Shown here in pieces: positions 24,805 to 33,502 of a stretch of DNA of 43,714 bases. Under the pieces are notes generated by a model. It worked only from the letters and a program-made list of their open reading frames with translations. It had not been told where the DNA came from and searched no databases. The stretch's first letter is position 1; each line of letters opens with the position of its first letter. The translations under genes were made by a program, and so were the position numbers. The stretch is from Myxococcales bacterium (GTDB lineage: Bacteria; Myxococcota; UBA4151): NCBI GenBank assembly GCA_002722845.1, contig PBND01000005.1, positions 1 to 43,714 of the forward strand, written 5' to 3'.

Positions 24805-26691
24805 ATGGCGAAAGACTACTACCTCGCAATTAACGGTCAAGCGGACGGTCCGTTTAGCGAGGCAGAGCTCCGGCGAAGGCTAGCTGATGGCACCTTAAGC
24901 CCGGACACTTTAGCAGCACAGGACGGGGCTGCCACTTGGGAACCCGTCGAAGGCCTCGTGGGCAACCCTGCAACCGAGCCAAAGTCCGTCCGCACGCTCA
25001 GGGCGGTGCGGGATCGGCTGCAGGGCAAGGGCCCAGCCGAACGTCTTGGACTCACTGGAGACCCGCCCGAATCTCTCGTCCGAGAACACCTCCAACGACT
25101 TCAGAAACAACTCCAGAAGCAAATGGCGGAAGCCGAAGGGCCTGTCGCCCAAGGGCTCGCTGATGAAATCGAAGCCCTGCTTGAAGACGCGGCCATCGCA
25201 CTGACCAACCCCCTCGAGCGTTTTATTAGAAGTCGGGCCCAGAGCCTCGGTGTGGATCCGACATCGGAGAGCAACCGAGGCTATATCGTCAATCTCTATT
25301 ACCAAGAAGAGGGCAGCCGTGCGCTGGCCGCAGAACAGTGGGCGAAAGCGGCTGAGTTCTTTGGCAAACTTCTCGAAACCCAGCCGGACAATGTTGATGG
25401 GCAGTGGCAGCATGCCCTGGCTCTTTATCAAGCGAATCCGCTCAAGACGCAGGAGTCCCTGGCCACCCTGCGAAAAGTCGTCGCCGAATATCCCCAGCGT
25501 GTGGAGCCCCTCAGCGCACTCGTGGACCTCCTGATCAGCCTCGGTCGACGAGATGAGGCGCTCAGTCTCCTGAAGACGGCCATGGAGAACAGTGACAAAA
25601 AGGCGAAAATTAAAGCGATCTTCGACCGAGTTAGGGCTTCCGGTGGGTCTGCTGATTCACCACGAGGGCGGGCAGGAACGGCACCTAAACCGACCTCCCG
25701 CAAGTCCACACAGTCAAAAGGGAAGCGCAACACAAAACCTGGCACCTCGAGAGCAGACAGCCTGATCGCCGCAGCATCCGAAGGATCAGGCGAAAAGACC
25801 CATGATGGCATGGCCTTCGTCAAGGTCGCGCTGGTCTGCGCCGCCCTCTTCGGTTGGCTATGGCACGCGTCTACCGCCACTCCGAACCGCTGTTTCCCGG
25901 CCGGCGAGCAGGAGTACTTTTACGATCCTGGAAACTATTATCAGTACGCGGTGCCCGGCGGTGAAAGCACCGGTCAATGCCTGCCGTCGATGAAGCCACG
26001 GCCAGGAAAGAGCTTTTTCAATAACCTAGAGGCGGAACTAGACTGCCGAGGAAAGAACGCTGGCTTAGGCGCCGCAGAACTGCAGCAGCGCTGTGCGCGA
26101 ATTCCCTACCCGGATGCCAGTTCGAGCGTGGGCTCGGCGCAAAACTTCTTTTATGTTCGGCGCTTAGCGCTCCTCTTCATCGGTCTCCTCCTGATCGTTT
26201 TTCTTGGCTCCGGAGAGGGATTTGGTGCCCGCCTGCAGAATGTGGGCTTTGGACTCGACCCCGCCGGGATGGCCGCCGCTGTCTTCTTTGGCCTGGTGCT
26301 AGGCCTGATGGCGCCAACACAGTTCGTCCTCAATGCATCCCTCGGCGGCCTCCTTGGCCTCACCCTTTTGCATGTTCTTTCCGAAGAGGTGTTCTTCCGT
26401 GGCTTCGTCACCCGAAAACTGATGGATCAGTTTGATGCCCCCATGGTGGTGATCGTTGTCTCCGGTCTCATCTTTGGGATCTACCACCTCACCTTTGCTT
26501 CCTTTTACTGGATGGATCCGGGGCGCCTCCCCATGGCCGTTGGGATGCTGACGGTCGGTGCAGGCATCCCCTACGCTTGGCTCTATGTTAAGTCCGAGAG
26601 CATCTTCCCGCCGCTGACATGTCACCTGCTCGTCAACGGCCTCATGATGTGGTCTTCTCACGGGAACGTTCAAGGGCTCCTGGCCGGTTAG
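24805..26691 (+). CDS. GYF_2-TPR-CPBP (CAAX-type) intramembrane protease
   Basis: This 628-residue protein joins three parts. A GYF_2 domain (YYLAINGQADGPFSEAEL, then WEPV) lies at about 4-50, and a helical TPR-like region at about 85-280. After a basic Ser/Thr-rich linker, a hydrophobic part starts near 338. The C-terminal CPBP domain has EExxxR (E527, E528, R532), an FGIYH histidine (H561) and HLLVN (H607, N611), which are the expected residues of the CAAX/ABI glutamic protease family. Between transmembrane segments 1 and 2 is an extracytoplasmic loop of about 90 residues with four cysteines. Members of this family act as prenyl-protein proteases, bacteriocin immunity proteins and C-terminal sorting proteases (myxosortases). 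Here it lies next to an exosortase and its putative target across tRNA-Val. The substrate is not known. Confidence 0.88.
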   Translation: MAKDYYLAINGQADGPFSEAELRRRLADGTLSPDTLAAQDGAATWEPVEGLVGNPATEPKSVRTLRAVRDRLQGKGPAERLGLTGDPPESLVREHLQRLQKQLQKQMAEAEGPVAQGLADEIEALLEDAAIALTNPLERFIRSRAQSLGVDPTSESNRGYIVNLYYQEEGSRALAAEQWAKAAEFFGKLLETQPDNVDGQWQHALALYQANPLKTQESLATLRKVVAEYPQRVEPLSALVDLLISLGRRDEALSLLKTAMENSDKKAKIKAIFDRVRASGGSADSPRGRAGTAPKPTSRKSTQSKGKRNTKPGTSRADSLIAAASEGSGEKTHDGMAFVKVALVCAALFGWLWHASTATPNRCFPAGEQEYFYDPGNYYQYAVPGGESTGQCLPSMKPRPGKSFFNNLEAELDCRGKNAGLGAAELQQRCARIPYPDASSSVGSAQNFFYVRRLALLFIGLLLIVFLGSGEGFGARLQNVGFGLDPAGMAAAVFFGLVLGLMAPTQFVLNASLGGLLGLTLLHVLSEEVFFRGFVTRKLMDQFDAPMVVIVVSGLIFGIYHLTFASFYWMDPGRLPMAVGMLTVGAGIPYAWLYVKSESIFPPLTCHLLVNGLMMWSSHGNVQGLLAG

Positions 26692-26737
26692 GCTACCGGT
26701 TGACTTGCGTTGCCCCATAGGCGAGCAACCCATTGAT

Positions 26738-26812
26738 GGGTCGATAGCTCAGCGGTAGAGCGTCGCCTTTACACGGCGAGGGTCGCAGGTTCGATCCCTG
26801 CTCGACCCACCA
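26738..26812 (+). tRNA. tRNA-Val (anticodon UAC)
   Basis: The acceptor stem GGGTCGA pairs with TCGACCC, and CCA is encoded at 26810-26812. The D arm contains AGCTCAGCGGTAGAGC. The anticodon stem CGCC/GGCG encloses the loop TTTACAC, giving anticodon TAC. The T arm is GTCGCAGGTTCGATCCCTGC-like. The gene ends exactly where the stop codon of the convergent exosortase gene begins. A TTGACT at 26700-26705 could be its -35 box, but the -10 box is not clear. Confidence 0.96.
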
Positions 26813-27499
26813 TCAGGTGTCCTGGATCTCCATTTCGCTCGCTAGCGGTTCCGGCTCAAGCCGGCGAACGATTTGGAGCAGGACGTAAATCAAGATGCCG
26901 AAGCAGACGAAAGCCGGGAGGTCATGGATCCAGCCCTCCCAGGGGCCGCGCCCTAAAGCCCAGCCTGTCCACATGCTGATCGCAACCCGCACACCATTGA
27001 TCAACACGGCGATCAAAGGGGCACAGACCACGAGAATGATCGCCGGCCGCTGGCGAAAACGGTCCACAGCGACGAGCAACATGGCCGAAATGAGTGCGAG
27101 CATACTCTCAACCTGGGCAAGACCAGCGCACTTGTCGTTGATCATAAACGGCTCTAGACCACCGTGTTTGGGAGCATCAGCGGTCCAAGGCACGGGCAAC
27201 CAGGTCCCCGTTGAGTCGTAAGGCACACAAAGGGACAATGCACCGCCAAGGAGTGCGGTCACGCGCCGTAAAGGCCAAGCGAGGGGTTCCGCAAGCCAAG
27301 GATCGAGCGGAAGCGTTAGAGCAGCCAAAATGAAGATGGGCCAACGGGGCAGCAACCGGTAACCAAGCCAGGCCAAGGCTAAACTTGGGCCGATGACCGG
27401 AACCAGGCTAAGCCCTACGGTCAAGAGGACCGTGAGCAGAAGGTGACCAGACGCTCGTCGACCTTTAAGTAGGACGATTCCCACAAGCGCCAGGGTCAC
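26813..27499 (-). CDS. Exosortase (archaeosortase/exosortase family)
   Basis: This polytopic membrane protein has the three catalytic elements of exosortases: cysteine in NDKCAGL (C124), arginine in NGVRVAI (R171) and histidine in IHDLPAF (H192), all between or near transmembrane helices. It would cut a C-terminal sorting signal and transfer the protein to an unknown acceptor. The only ATG/GTG/TTG start is GTG 27499 (228 residues). The frame is open to 27601, and the extra residues include a further hydrophobic segment (ATLVLLGVYAAW), so a CTG start at 27598 that overlaps the stop of the peptide gene is possible and would give 261 residues. Its likely substrate is encoded directly upstream. 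Its stop codon abuts the CCA end of tRNA-Val. Confidence 0.9.
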   Translation of the reverse strand: MTLALVGIVLLKGRRASGHLLLTVLLTVGLSLVPVIGPSLALAWLGYRLLPRWPIFILAALTLPLDPWLAEPLAWPLRRVTALLGGALSLCVPYDSTGTWLPVPWTADAPKHGGLEPFMINDKCAGLAQVESMLALISAMLLVAVDRFRQRPAIILVVCAPLIAVLINGVRVAISMWTGWALGRGPWEGWIHDLPAFVCFGILIYVLLQIVRRLEPEPLASEMEIQDT

Positions 27500-27594
27500 G
27501 GCGACCCGGAACAGGTGTTGATCGTCGAGGACGTCCGAGCCCCTCGTCCAGGCAGCATAAACGCCCAGAAGGACGAGGGTCGCCCGAGATACGC

Positions 27595-27759
27595 TCAGCG
27601 CTTACGCGCGGCCCACCACGTGGCTGCGCCCATCGTAAGCAATGCCAGCGCTGAAGGCTCAGCACCGCCACCACCGCCGCCGCCGCCGCCACCGCCTGCA
27701 TACGCAGCGGAGGCAGCCAAGAAGACCGCAAGTCCGAGAATTAGCTTCGTTGAATTCAT
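27595..27759 (-). CDS. 54-residue precursor with poly-Gly core and PEP-CTERM-like tail
   Basis: ATG 27759 is chosen because AGGGAG lies just upstream and a signal peptide follows at once (LAVFLAASAAYA, cleavage after residue 21). Residues 22-32 are eleven consecutive glycines. Residues 33-54 have the three-part layout of a PEP-CTERM signal: AEPSALALL, then a hydrophobic stretch (TMGAATWW), then the basic end AARKR. If signal peptidase and the exosortase both cut, only about 14 residues remain, mostly glycine. The exosortase gene follows directly, so this is probably its dedicated substrate. The glycine run also recalls GlyGly-CTERM signals, but the EPSALALL motif and the exosortase neighbour favour the PEP-CTERM reading. 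It is short but has its own ribosome-binding site and promoter. Confidence 0.8.
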   Translation of the reverse strand: MNSTKLILGLAVFLAASAAYAGGGGGGGGGGGAEPSALALLTMGAATWWAARKR

Positions 27760-27795
27760 GATGTGCTCCCTGTCGGAGTGTTCCGGACTAGTGCT

Positions 27796-27811
27796 CGCAA
27801 GTCGCGTGCCA
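27796..27811 (-). promoter_or_regulatory. Sigma-54 promoter of the peptide-exosortase operon
   Basis: The minus strand reads TGGCACGCGACTTGCG, matching 15 of the 16 positions of TGGCACG-N4-TTGCW (four of them unspecified) with GG-N10-GC spacing. Transcription would start near 27785, about 26 bases before ATG 27759. Of the sites in this window it is the closest to consensus. Confidence 0.72.
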
Positions 27812-27816
27812 GCCAT

Positions 27817-27836
27817 ATATCACCCCAATATCACCC
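27817..27836 (-). repeat. Tandem 9-base repeat upstream of the sigma-54 promoter
   Basis: GGGTGATAT occurs twice on the minus strand (27828-27836 and 27817-27825), 11 bp apart, about one helical turn. It ends 5 bases before the -24 element. It could bind a regulator or an architectural protein; activators of RpoN usually bind further upstream. Confidence 0.5.
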
Positions 27837-27937
27837 AACCTAACACCGGCTTAAACGTTACCTTGAAGTGGAATTCGGGCAAAAATTACAAAGTTTTAGG
27901 TCCTGCCCGATTTCGGCGCCGCCCCTGACGGTTTTGG

Positions 27938-30310
27938 TCAGGCGTCCGGCGTCAGCCGACCGCCGAGAAAGCCATCGGGGGCTAAAGGTTCAAGTTCGAG
28001 ATCAGGCAGATCAAGAGCGACCTGAAGAACCTCGTCGACCCAGGCAACGGCCGTCACACTCAGCTCTTTAAGGACCTCAGCCGGCACGTCATCTAAATCC
28101 GGCAGGTTCTCTCGGGGAATCAGCACTCGGTCGAAGCCAAAGCGGTGGGCGGCCAGGAGCTTCTCTCGAAGCCCCCCGATGCGTAACACTCGTCCCCTCA
28201 GCGTCACCTCGCCGGTCATGGCCAGGCCTCCAACAACAGGCCGATCCAACAAGGCACTCACAATCGCTGTCACCAGCGTAATCCCGGCACTGGGACCATC
28301 CTTTGGGGTTGCCCCTTCGGGCGCATGCACATGCACATCCACCCGCTGGTACCAGTCTCGATCAAGCCCGAGGGCACCGGCCCGGGACCGTATAAAGGTG
28401 AGTGCCGTGCGGGCCGACTCCTGCATCACGTCCCCCAGGCGTCCCGTGGTCTCTACGCGAGCGGTCCCAGGGACGACGCTGGCCTCAATATGCAGAACAG
28501 AGCCGCCGGTCGACGACCAGGCCAGCCCGCAGGCCAGGCCTGGCCGGTCCCCGCCACTGTGGTCCGGCTCAGCAAAGTGCTCCGTCCCCAAAAGGGCGCT
28601 GACATGTCGCGGAGCGAGCCGACGACGGGCTCCCGTCCTCACCTGGGCGGCAGGCTCTTGCTCCAGCAACTGCCGAGTGACCTTCCTCATGCAGGCCCCG
28701 ATCTGGCGCTCCAGCGACCGCACGCCAGCTTCCCGGGTGTAGCGCCGAATCAAATGCAGCATGGCCGGCTTAGAAAAGTTCACCTGATCCGGGCGCAGAC
28801 CCGCTCCTTCTGCCTGACGGGGAACCAAGTGATTGCGTGCGATCGCCAGCTTTTCGACTTCTGTGTAACCAGACAACTCGATGATTTCGAGTCGGTCTCT
28901 AAGGGCTGGTGGCACATTGGCGAGGGAATTGGCCGTACACAGAAAAAGGATCTGGGAGAGGTCTAAGTCCAGTTCGAGATAGTTATCGACGAACTCACGG
29001 TTTTGCTCCGGATCTAGGACCTCAAGGAGCGCCGCGGCTGGATCACCGCGTAAGTCGGCCGTCAACTTATCCACTTCATCCAAAAGCATCACGGCATCGA
29101 GGGCACCAGCCCGCTTCACCGCCTGGGCAATGCGACCAGGCATCGCCCCCACGTAAGTCCGACGATGACCTCGGATCTGGGCTTCGTCGTGAACCCCGCC
29201 CAACGCCACACGCACGAAGGGACGAGCCGTTGCCCGAGCAACACTGCGGGCAAGAGAGGTCTTGCCCACACCAGGAGGTCCGACCAGGCAGAGGATGGGA
29301 CCAGGGGCGTCAGGCACCTGACTCCGAACCGCGAGGTGCTCTAAAATCCGCTCCTTAGGATCATCGAGACCACAATGGTCTTCGTCGAGGCACTGCCTCG
29401 CCTCGGCCAAACTCGGCGAGCCATCCGTAAAATGCCCCCAAGGGATTTCGGCGATGACCTCAAGCCAGTTCCGTAAAACATTCGCCTCCGCACTCATGGC
29501 GTGCATCTTTGCCAAGCGCCCAAGGGCCGTTTCAGTGCGTGCCCGAGCCTCTTCGGTCAAATCTAAACTCGCGATCCGTGCTCTCAACTCGTCCAACTCG
29601 GGATCGGTGGGCTCGGCTTTTTCAACCTGGCCCTTGCGGGGCTTACGGCGGGCCCGCCGGCGAACCCCTTGCGCCATCCGCTCTTGGTTTCGCTGCTCCG
29701 CAAGTTCCAGTTCAAGACTGCGAAGAATCGCCTGAGCCCGATGGCGAACGTCGAGCTCTTCGAGAAGTTCTTGGCGACTCAAAAGATCGAGATCAAGACA
29801 ACCACATAGCTTGTCGACGAGGACACCCAGGTCGACCGCCCCAAGGAGGTCGATTCGATCGATCGCTTCGCTACGGTAACGAGCCAACTCATTCACACGG
29901 CCCAGAAGGTTCCGCCTCAGTTCTTCTGCAACCTCACCCTGCAGACCTCGCTCCTTGACCTCCTCGACGGTCGCGGTGAACGCGCCGTTGCGGCCCTCTT
30001 GAACACCACGAAGTCGGATCCTCGTCAGCCCTTCGACGCAGACACGAACCACTCGGCGATCTCCCCCTGGGAGTTGCTCCTGTGGCTCGACCAGTCGGGC
30101 CAAAACACCCACGGGGAAGAGATCCCCCTCAACCGGTTGCTCAACACGCCGGTCAACTTGGGCTGCAAGGACAATGGCCCGACTCGGGTCCGCCAGGGCC
30201 AGCCGAAGCGATGCGAGAGACCCCCGTCTTCCAACTCGAAGATGGGCTCGCATATGGGGGAAGATCACGAACTCCCGTAAAGGCAGGAGTGGATAGACGA
30301 CCTCCGTCAT
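27938..30310 (-). CDS. lon: ATP-dependent Lon protease
   Basis: The 790-residue product is a complete LonA-type protease that degrades misfolded and regulatory proteins in the cytoplasm. The N-terminal substrate domain begins [16 protein letters not shown]. The AAA+ module has Walker A GPPGVGKT (344-351) and Walker B MLLDEVDK (about 408-415). The C-terminal protease domain has the catalytic serine in KDGPSAG (S674) and lysine in GLREKLLA (K717). A basic stretch at about 216-231 interrupts the helical N-terminal region. The ATG at 30310 overlaps the clpX stop by four bases (ATGA), so lon is coupled to clpX. It is the last gene of the tig-clpP-clpX-lon chain. Confidence 0.97.
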   Translation of the reverse strand: MTEVVYPLLPLREFVIFPHMRAHLRVGRRGSLASLRLALADPSRAIVLAAQVDRRVEQPVEGDLFPVGVLARLVEPQEQLPGGDRRVVRVCVEGLTRIRLRGVQEGRNGAFTATVEEVKERGLQGEVAEELRRNLLGRVNELARYRSEAIDRIDLLGAVDLGVLVDKLCGCLDLDLLSRQELLEELDVRHRAQAILRSLELELAEQRNQERMAQGVRRRARRKPRKGQVEKAEPTDPELDELRARIASLDLTEEARARTETALGRLAKMHAMSAEANVLRNWLEVIAEIPWGHFTDGSPSLAEARQCLDEDHCGLDDPKERILEHLAVRSQVPDAPGPILCLVGPPGVGKTSLARSVARATARPFVRVALGGVHDEAQIRGHRRTYVGAMPGRIAQAVKRAGALDAVMLLDEVDKLTADLRGDPAAALLEVLDPEQNREFVDNYLELDLDLSQILFLCTANSLANVPPALRDRLEIIELSGYTEVEKLAIARNHLVPRQAEGAGLRPDQVNFSKPAMLHLIRRYTREAGVRSLERQIGACMRKVTRQLLEQEPAAQVRTGARRRLAPRHVSALLGTEHFAEPDHSGGDRPGLACGLAWSSTGGSVLHIEASVVPGTARVETTGRLGDVMQESARTALTFIRSRAGALGLDRDWYQRVDVHVHAPEGATPKDGPSAGITLVTAIVSALLDRPVVGGLAMTGEVTLRGRVLRIGGLREKLLAAHRFGFDRVLIPRENLPDLDDVPAEVLKELSVTAVAWVDEVLQVALDLPDLELEPLAPDGFLGGRLTPDA

Positions 30311-31551
30311 GCAGCCTCTTCCGGCTCAACCCGTACCACTTCGGGCTTGGCTTCACCGGTGACCGACGCGGGCGTGACCTCAAGCCGAGCGACCGTCCGG
30401 TCACCACAGAGCTTGTACATCGGATGGATCAGAATATCCTCTAGGATAGCTCGCAAGCCTCTCGCTCCGGTCTTTCGCTCCAAAGCCAGTTGGGCGATCG
30501 CGGACAACGAATCGTCACCCAAGGCCAGTTCAATACCGTCCATCTCAAACAAAGCGACGTATTGTTTAATAAGCGCATTCTTCGGCTCGGTGAGGATTTG
30601 AACCAGGGCATCCTCGTCGAGAGGGTGAAGGGCCGAAATCACCGGCAAACGACCGACAAACTCGGGAATCAAACCATAGTTCAACAGATCCTCTTGGTTG
30701 GTTTGGACCAACAGTTCAGGACCCGGTTCGACCCGCTCTCCCGACTCACCAAAACCAATTCGATTGCCCCCAAGGCGAGTGGCGATGGTCCGCTCCATTC
30801 CGGAGAAAGCACCTCCACAAATAAACAGGACCTGCGAGGTGTCGACCTTATGGACATCGCCGTGGGGATGCTTCCGCCCCCCTTTGGTGGGGACGTGGGC
30901 GACGGTCCCCTCAATGATTTTCAGAAGGGCCTGTTGGACGCCCTCGCCGCTCACATCTCGGGTGATCGACGGGTTCTCGCTGCGCCGGCTCACTTTGTCG
31001 ATTTCGTCGATGTAGACGATGCCCCGTTCGGCTCGAGCGATGTCGCCGTCTGCGGCATGCACAAGGGCACCGATGATGTTCTCAACGTCATCGCCCACGT
31101 AGCCGGCCTCCGTCAGCGAGGTGGCGTCAGCAATGGCGAAGGGGACGTTGAGAAACCGAGCCAATGTCCGAGCCAAATGGGTCTTACCCGTACCAGTCGG
31201 CCCGATCAGGAGGATATTGCTCTTTTCGAGTTCAACCTCGTCGCCATCCTCCTCATCGAGGATGCGAAGGCGCTGATAATGATTGTGCACTGCCACAGCC
31301 AAAACCTTCTTCGCCCGGTCTTGGCCGATCACATATTGATCCAAAGCCTCTTTGATTTCTGAGGGCGTGGGCAAATGATCGCTATGATCCTCACCCTCGG
31401 TACTTCCCGATGGGGTTGGCTCATCCAGAAGTTCTGCGCAAAGAAGAACGCAGGAATCGCAGATCTGATCGCTCGGTCCTGCGATCAGATGCTGAACTTG
31501 GTTCTGCGGCTTTTTGCAGAACGAGCAGTTTTTCATTCGCTTACTGCTCAA
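30307..31551 (-). CDS. clpX: ClpX, ATP-dependent unfoldase subunit of ClpXP
   Basis: This 414-residue protein has the N-terminal zinc-binding domain with four cysteines (C9, C12, C31, C34). Walker A is GPTGTGKT, Walker B is IVYIDEIDK, the pore loop is in the EAGYVGDD segment, and the sensor and C-terminal region contains RTGARGLR-like sequence ([10 protein letters not shown]). The ClpP-binding loop appears as IGFGES in place of the usual IGF followed by other residues. It unfolds tagged substrates and feeds them to ClpP, encoded directly upstream. Its ATG overlaps the clpP stop by four bases, and its stop overlaps the lon start in the same way. Confidence 0.97.
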   Translation of the reverse strand: MSSKRMKNCSFCKKPQNQVQHLIAGPSDQICDSCVLLCAELLDEPTPSGSTEGEDHSDHLPTPSEIKEALDQYVIGQDRAKKVLAVAVHNHYQRLRILDEEDGDEVELEKSNILLIGPTGTGKTHLARTLARFLNVPFAIADATSLTEAGYVGDDVENIIGALVHAADGDIARAERGIVYIDEIDKVSRRSENPSITRDVSGEGVQQALLKIIEGTVAHVPTKGGRKHPHGDVHKVDTSQVLFICGGAFSGMERTIATRLGGNRIGFGESGERVEPGPELLVQTNQEDLLNYGLIPEFVGRLPVISALHPLDEDALVQILTEPKNALIKQYVALFEMDGIELALGDDSLSAIAQLALERKTGARGLRAILEDILIHPMYKLCGDRTVARLEVTPASVTGEAKPEVVRVEPEEAA

Positions 31552-32150
31552 TTTTCCTCCTGGGGGCCCTGTCCAAAGTGGATCTGGTCGATCAAGCCAT
31601 ACGCCAGGGCCTCGTCCGCGGACATATAGTAATCCCGATCGGAGTCCTCATGCACTTTGTCGACGGGTTTCCCGGTCGCGTCGGCCAGGATTTGGGCCAA
31701 CAGGTCCTTGGCCTTTTGGATCTCTTGGGCCTGAATCTGGATATCCGATGCCTGCCCCCTGGCCCCACCAAGGGGTTGGTGAATCATCACCCGAGCGTGA
31801 GGGAGGCTATAGCGTTTCCCCTTGGCGCCCGCTGCCAAAAGCACGGCGCCCATGGATGCGGCCTTGCCAACACAGATCGTCGCAACATCGGGCCGAATGT
31901 AATTCATCGTATCGAGGATGGCCAAGCCATCATCGATGACGCCCCCCGGGCTGTTGATGTAGAGATGGATGTCCTGCTCGGGATCCTGGCTGTCGAGAAA
32001 CAACAACTGGGCGACGATCGAATTCGCAACCAAGTCGTTAATCGCACCACCTAGGAAGATGATTCGGTCTTTGAGGAGCCGGCTCCAAATATCGTAGCTG
32101 CGCTCGCCGCGATGGTCCTGCTCGATGACAACGGGGGTCAAAAGGCCCAT
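31548..32150 (-). CDS. clpP: ClpP, proteolytic subunit of ClpXP
   Basis: The 200-residue product has the serine-protease triad of ClpP: S99 in [11 protein letters not shown]124 in VMIHQPLGG and D173 in the [11 protein letters not shown] segment. The processed N-terminus would be near residue 2-10 ([14 protein letters not shown]). It assembles into double heptamers that degrade proteins delivered by ClpX. The gene starts three bases after the tig stop and overlaps clpX by four bases, in the conserved order tig-clpP-clpX-lon. Confidence 0.97.
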   Translation of the reverse strand: MGLLTPVVIEQDHRGERSYDIWSRLLKDRIIFLGGAINDLVANSIVAQLLFLDSQDPEQDIHLYINSPGGVIDDGLAILDTMNYIRPDVATICVGKAASMGAVLLAAGAKGKRYSLPHARVMIHQPLGGARGQASDIQIQAQEIQKAKDLLAQILADATGKPVDKVHEDSDRDYYMSADEALAYGLIDQIHFGQGPQEEN

Positions 32151-32153
32151 GGA

Positions 32154-33491
32154 TCAACTCTCCTCTTCTTCACTGCCGGCTTCCACCGGTTCGTCCTGTG
32201 TTTCCTCGACCGGCGCCTCCGGCGCTAGACTGTTCTCTGCACCGTCCACAACGAAGGCCAACGCCTTTCGATTCCGCAGTTCAGCAACGATACCAGCCAT
32301 GGCATCGGCACTTTTGAACTTCTGCTGCACTGCTGCCAGCGGCTGGCCCAGCTCCCGGCTCATGCGAACGAGTTCCTGAGCCAAATCCTGAGGCGCTGGT
32401 TCCAGTTCCTCTGCCTCAGCGATCTCCTCCAAAAGAAGGCCAGCCTGTACGGCTCGCACTGCTCCTGGACGGGCTTCTTCACGCAGCTTCTCAAGATCGA
32501 GACCGATCTCATCATAACGCTCCGGCGGAATGCCCTGAAGGGCTTGCCGGACCATGCGGTCAAGGTGGGAATTCACCAAACCGGGAGGCACCTCAATGGG
32601 ATTGTGCTCGATGAGTTGATCGAGGACTTTCTCCTCCATCTCGGTCTGATAACCCTGCTCGAAGCGATACTCCAACGACGCCCTGACCTGCTCCTTTAAG
32701 GTGGCGAAGTCGTCGAAGCCAATGCCCTTGGCCAACTCGTCGTCGAGCGCGGGAAGTTCGCCCGCTTCGATCAACTCGACTTCAAAGGTGTGGGCAACGG
32801 CTTGGCCCTGCAGCTTCTCGTTGGGGTTATCCTCGCTAAACGTAATGCTGGCCTCGAAGGGCTCACCGACCTTTTTGCCGATAAGAGCCGCCTTAATGTC
32901 CGGTTCCAAGCTCACGTCGTCCAAGGTGAAGGTTTGAACCTGGTCCTCGGCCAAGACCTCGTCACCCAACTTTGCGGTAAACTTAACCCGCACACGATGC
33001 TCATCGGCGATCTCAACGCCAGACTCAGCTTCTGACCATTCCGTTCGAGATCGCTGTAGGCGCTCGAGTTCTGCGTCGAGATCATCATCGGTACAGATCT
33101 TCTTTTCGACCGCGACCTGAAGCCCGCTCACCTGTTTCAGATCAATGTCCGGCCGAACCTCGAGATTGATCGTAAAGCGAAAGGGCTGTCCTTCTTCCAC
33201 ATGGGGGTGCCCCTCCACCTTGGGCGGGGTCACCGGCCGGAGCCCCTCATCGTCGACAGCCTTACGAAAAGCCTTCTCGATGATCTGCTCGCTGACTTGG
33301 TGAATCACGAGGCCCCGGGCTTCCTTCATAATCCGTCGAACAGGCACTTTGCCTGGGCGAAAGCCCGGCAGGCGCTTGCGCGACGCATAGAGTTGATAGG
33401 CCCTGTTCAAGTCCCGTTCACAGTCGCCCGGGCTAATCTCGAACTGAAGACGGACTTGCACTCCGTCCAGTTTCTCCACTTCAACTTGCAT
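32154..33491 (-). CDS. tig: Trigger factor (ribosome-associated chaperone, prolyl isomerase)
   Basis: ATG 33491 is chosen because AGGAGG lies 5 bases upstream. Reading further upstream in the same frame would run into the tRNA-Leu gene and is not protein coding. The 445-residue product begins MQVEVEKLDGVQVRLQ. It contains the ribosome-binding loop GFRPGKVPV, where the E. coli protein has GFRKGKVP. The central FKBP-like isomerase domain lies at about 160-240, and the helical chaperone arms follow. The C-terminus ends in a Glu-rich tail. It binds nascent chains at the ribosome exit. Its ribosome-binding site lies directly after the CCA of tRNA-Leu, so both must be transcribed together or from a promoter inside the tRNA region. 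Confidence 0.96.
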   Translation of the reverse strand: MQVEVEKLDGVQVRLQFEISPGDCERDLNRAYQLYASRKRLPGFRPGKVPVRRIMKEARGLVIHQVSEQIIEKAFRKAVDDEGLRPVTPPKVEGHPHVEEGQPFRFTINLEVRPDIDLKQVSGLQVAVEKKICTDDDLDAELERLQRSRTEWSEAESGVEIADEHRVRVKFTAKLGDEVLAEDQVQTFTLDDVSLEPDIKAALIGKKVGEPFEASITFSEDNPNEKLQGQAVAHTFEVELIEAGELPALDDELAKGIGFDDFATLKEQVRASLEYRFEQGYQTEMEEKVLDQLIEHNPIEVPPGLVNSHLDRMVRQALQGIPPERYDEIGLDLEKLREEARPGAVRAVQAGLLLEEIAEAEELEPAPQDLAQELVRMSRELGQPLAAVQQKFKSADAMAGIVAELRNRKALAFVVDGAENSLAPEAPVEETQDEPVEAGSEEEES

Positions 33492-33502
33492 TGATTCCTC
33501 CT

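Noticed and set aside
27660-27700. GCC-rich run in the plus strand as a disrupted or low-complexity non-gene
   Set aside because: The run encodes the 11 glycines in mixed GGC and GGT codons inside a frame with signal peptide and sorting tail, so it is treated as coding.
27595-27759. The poly-Gly peptide as a GlyGly-CTERM (rhombosortase) substrate
   Set aside because: The Gly run is followed by EPSALALL and the neighbour is an exosortase, not a rhomboid protease; PEP-CTERM-like is the better reading, though not proven.
27924-27942. Hairpin CCTGAC/GTCAGG at the lon stop codon as a terminator
   Set aside because: The stem has six pairs with a seven-base loop, overlaps the stop codon and has no T-run on the minus strand.
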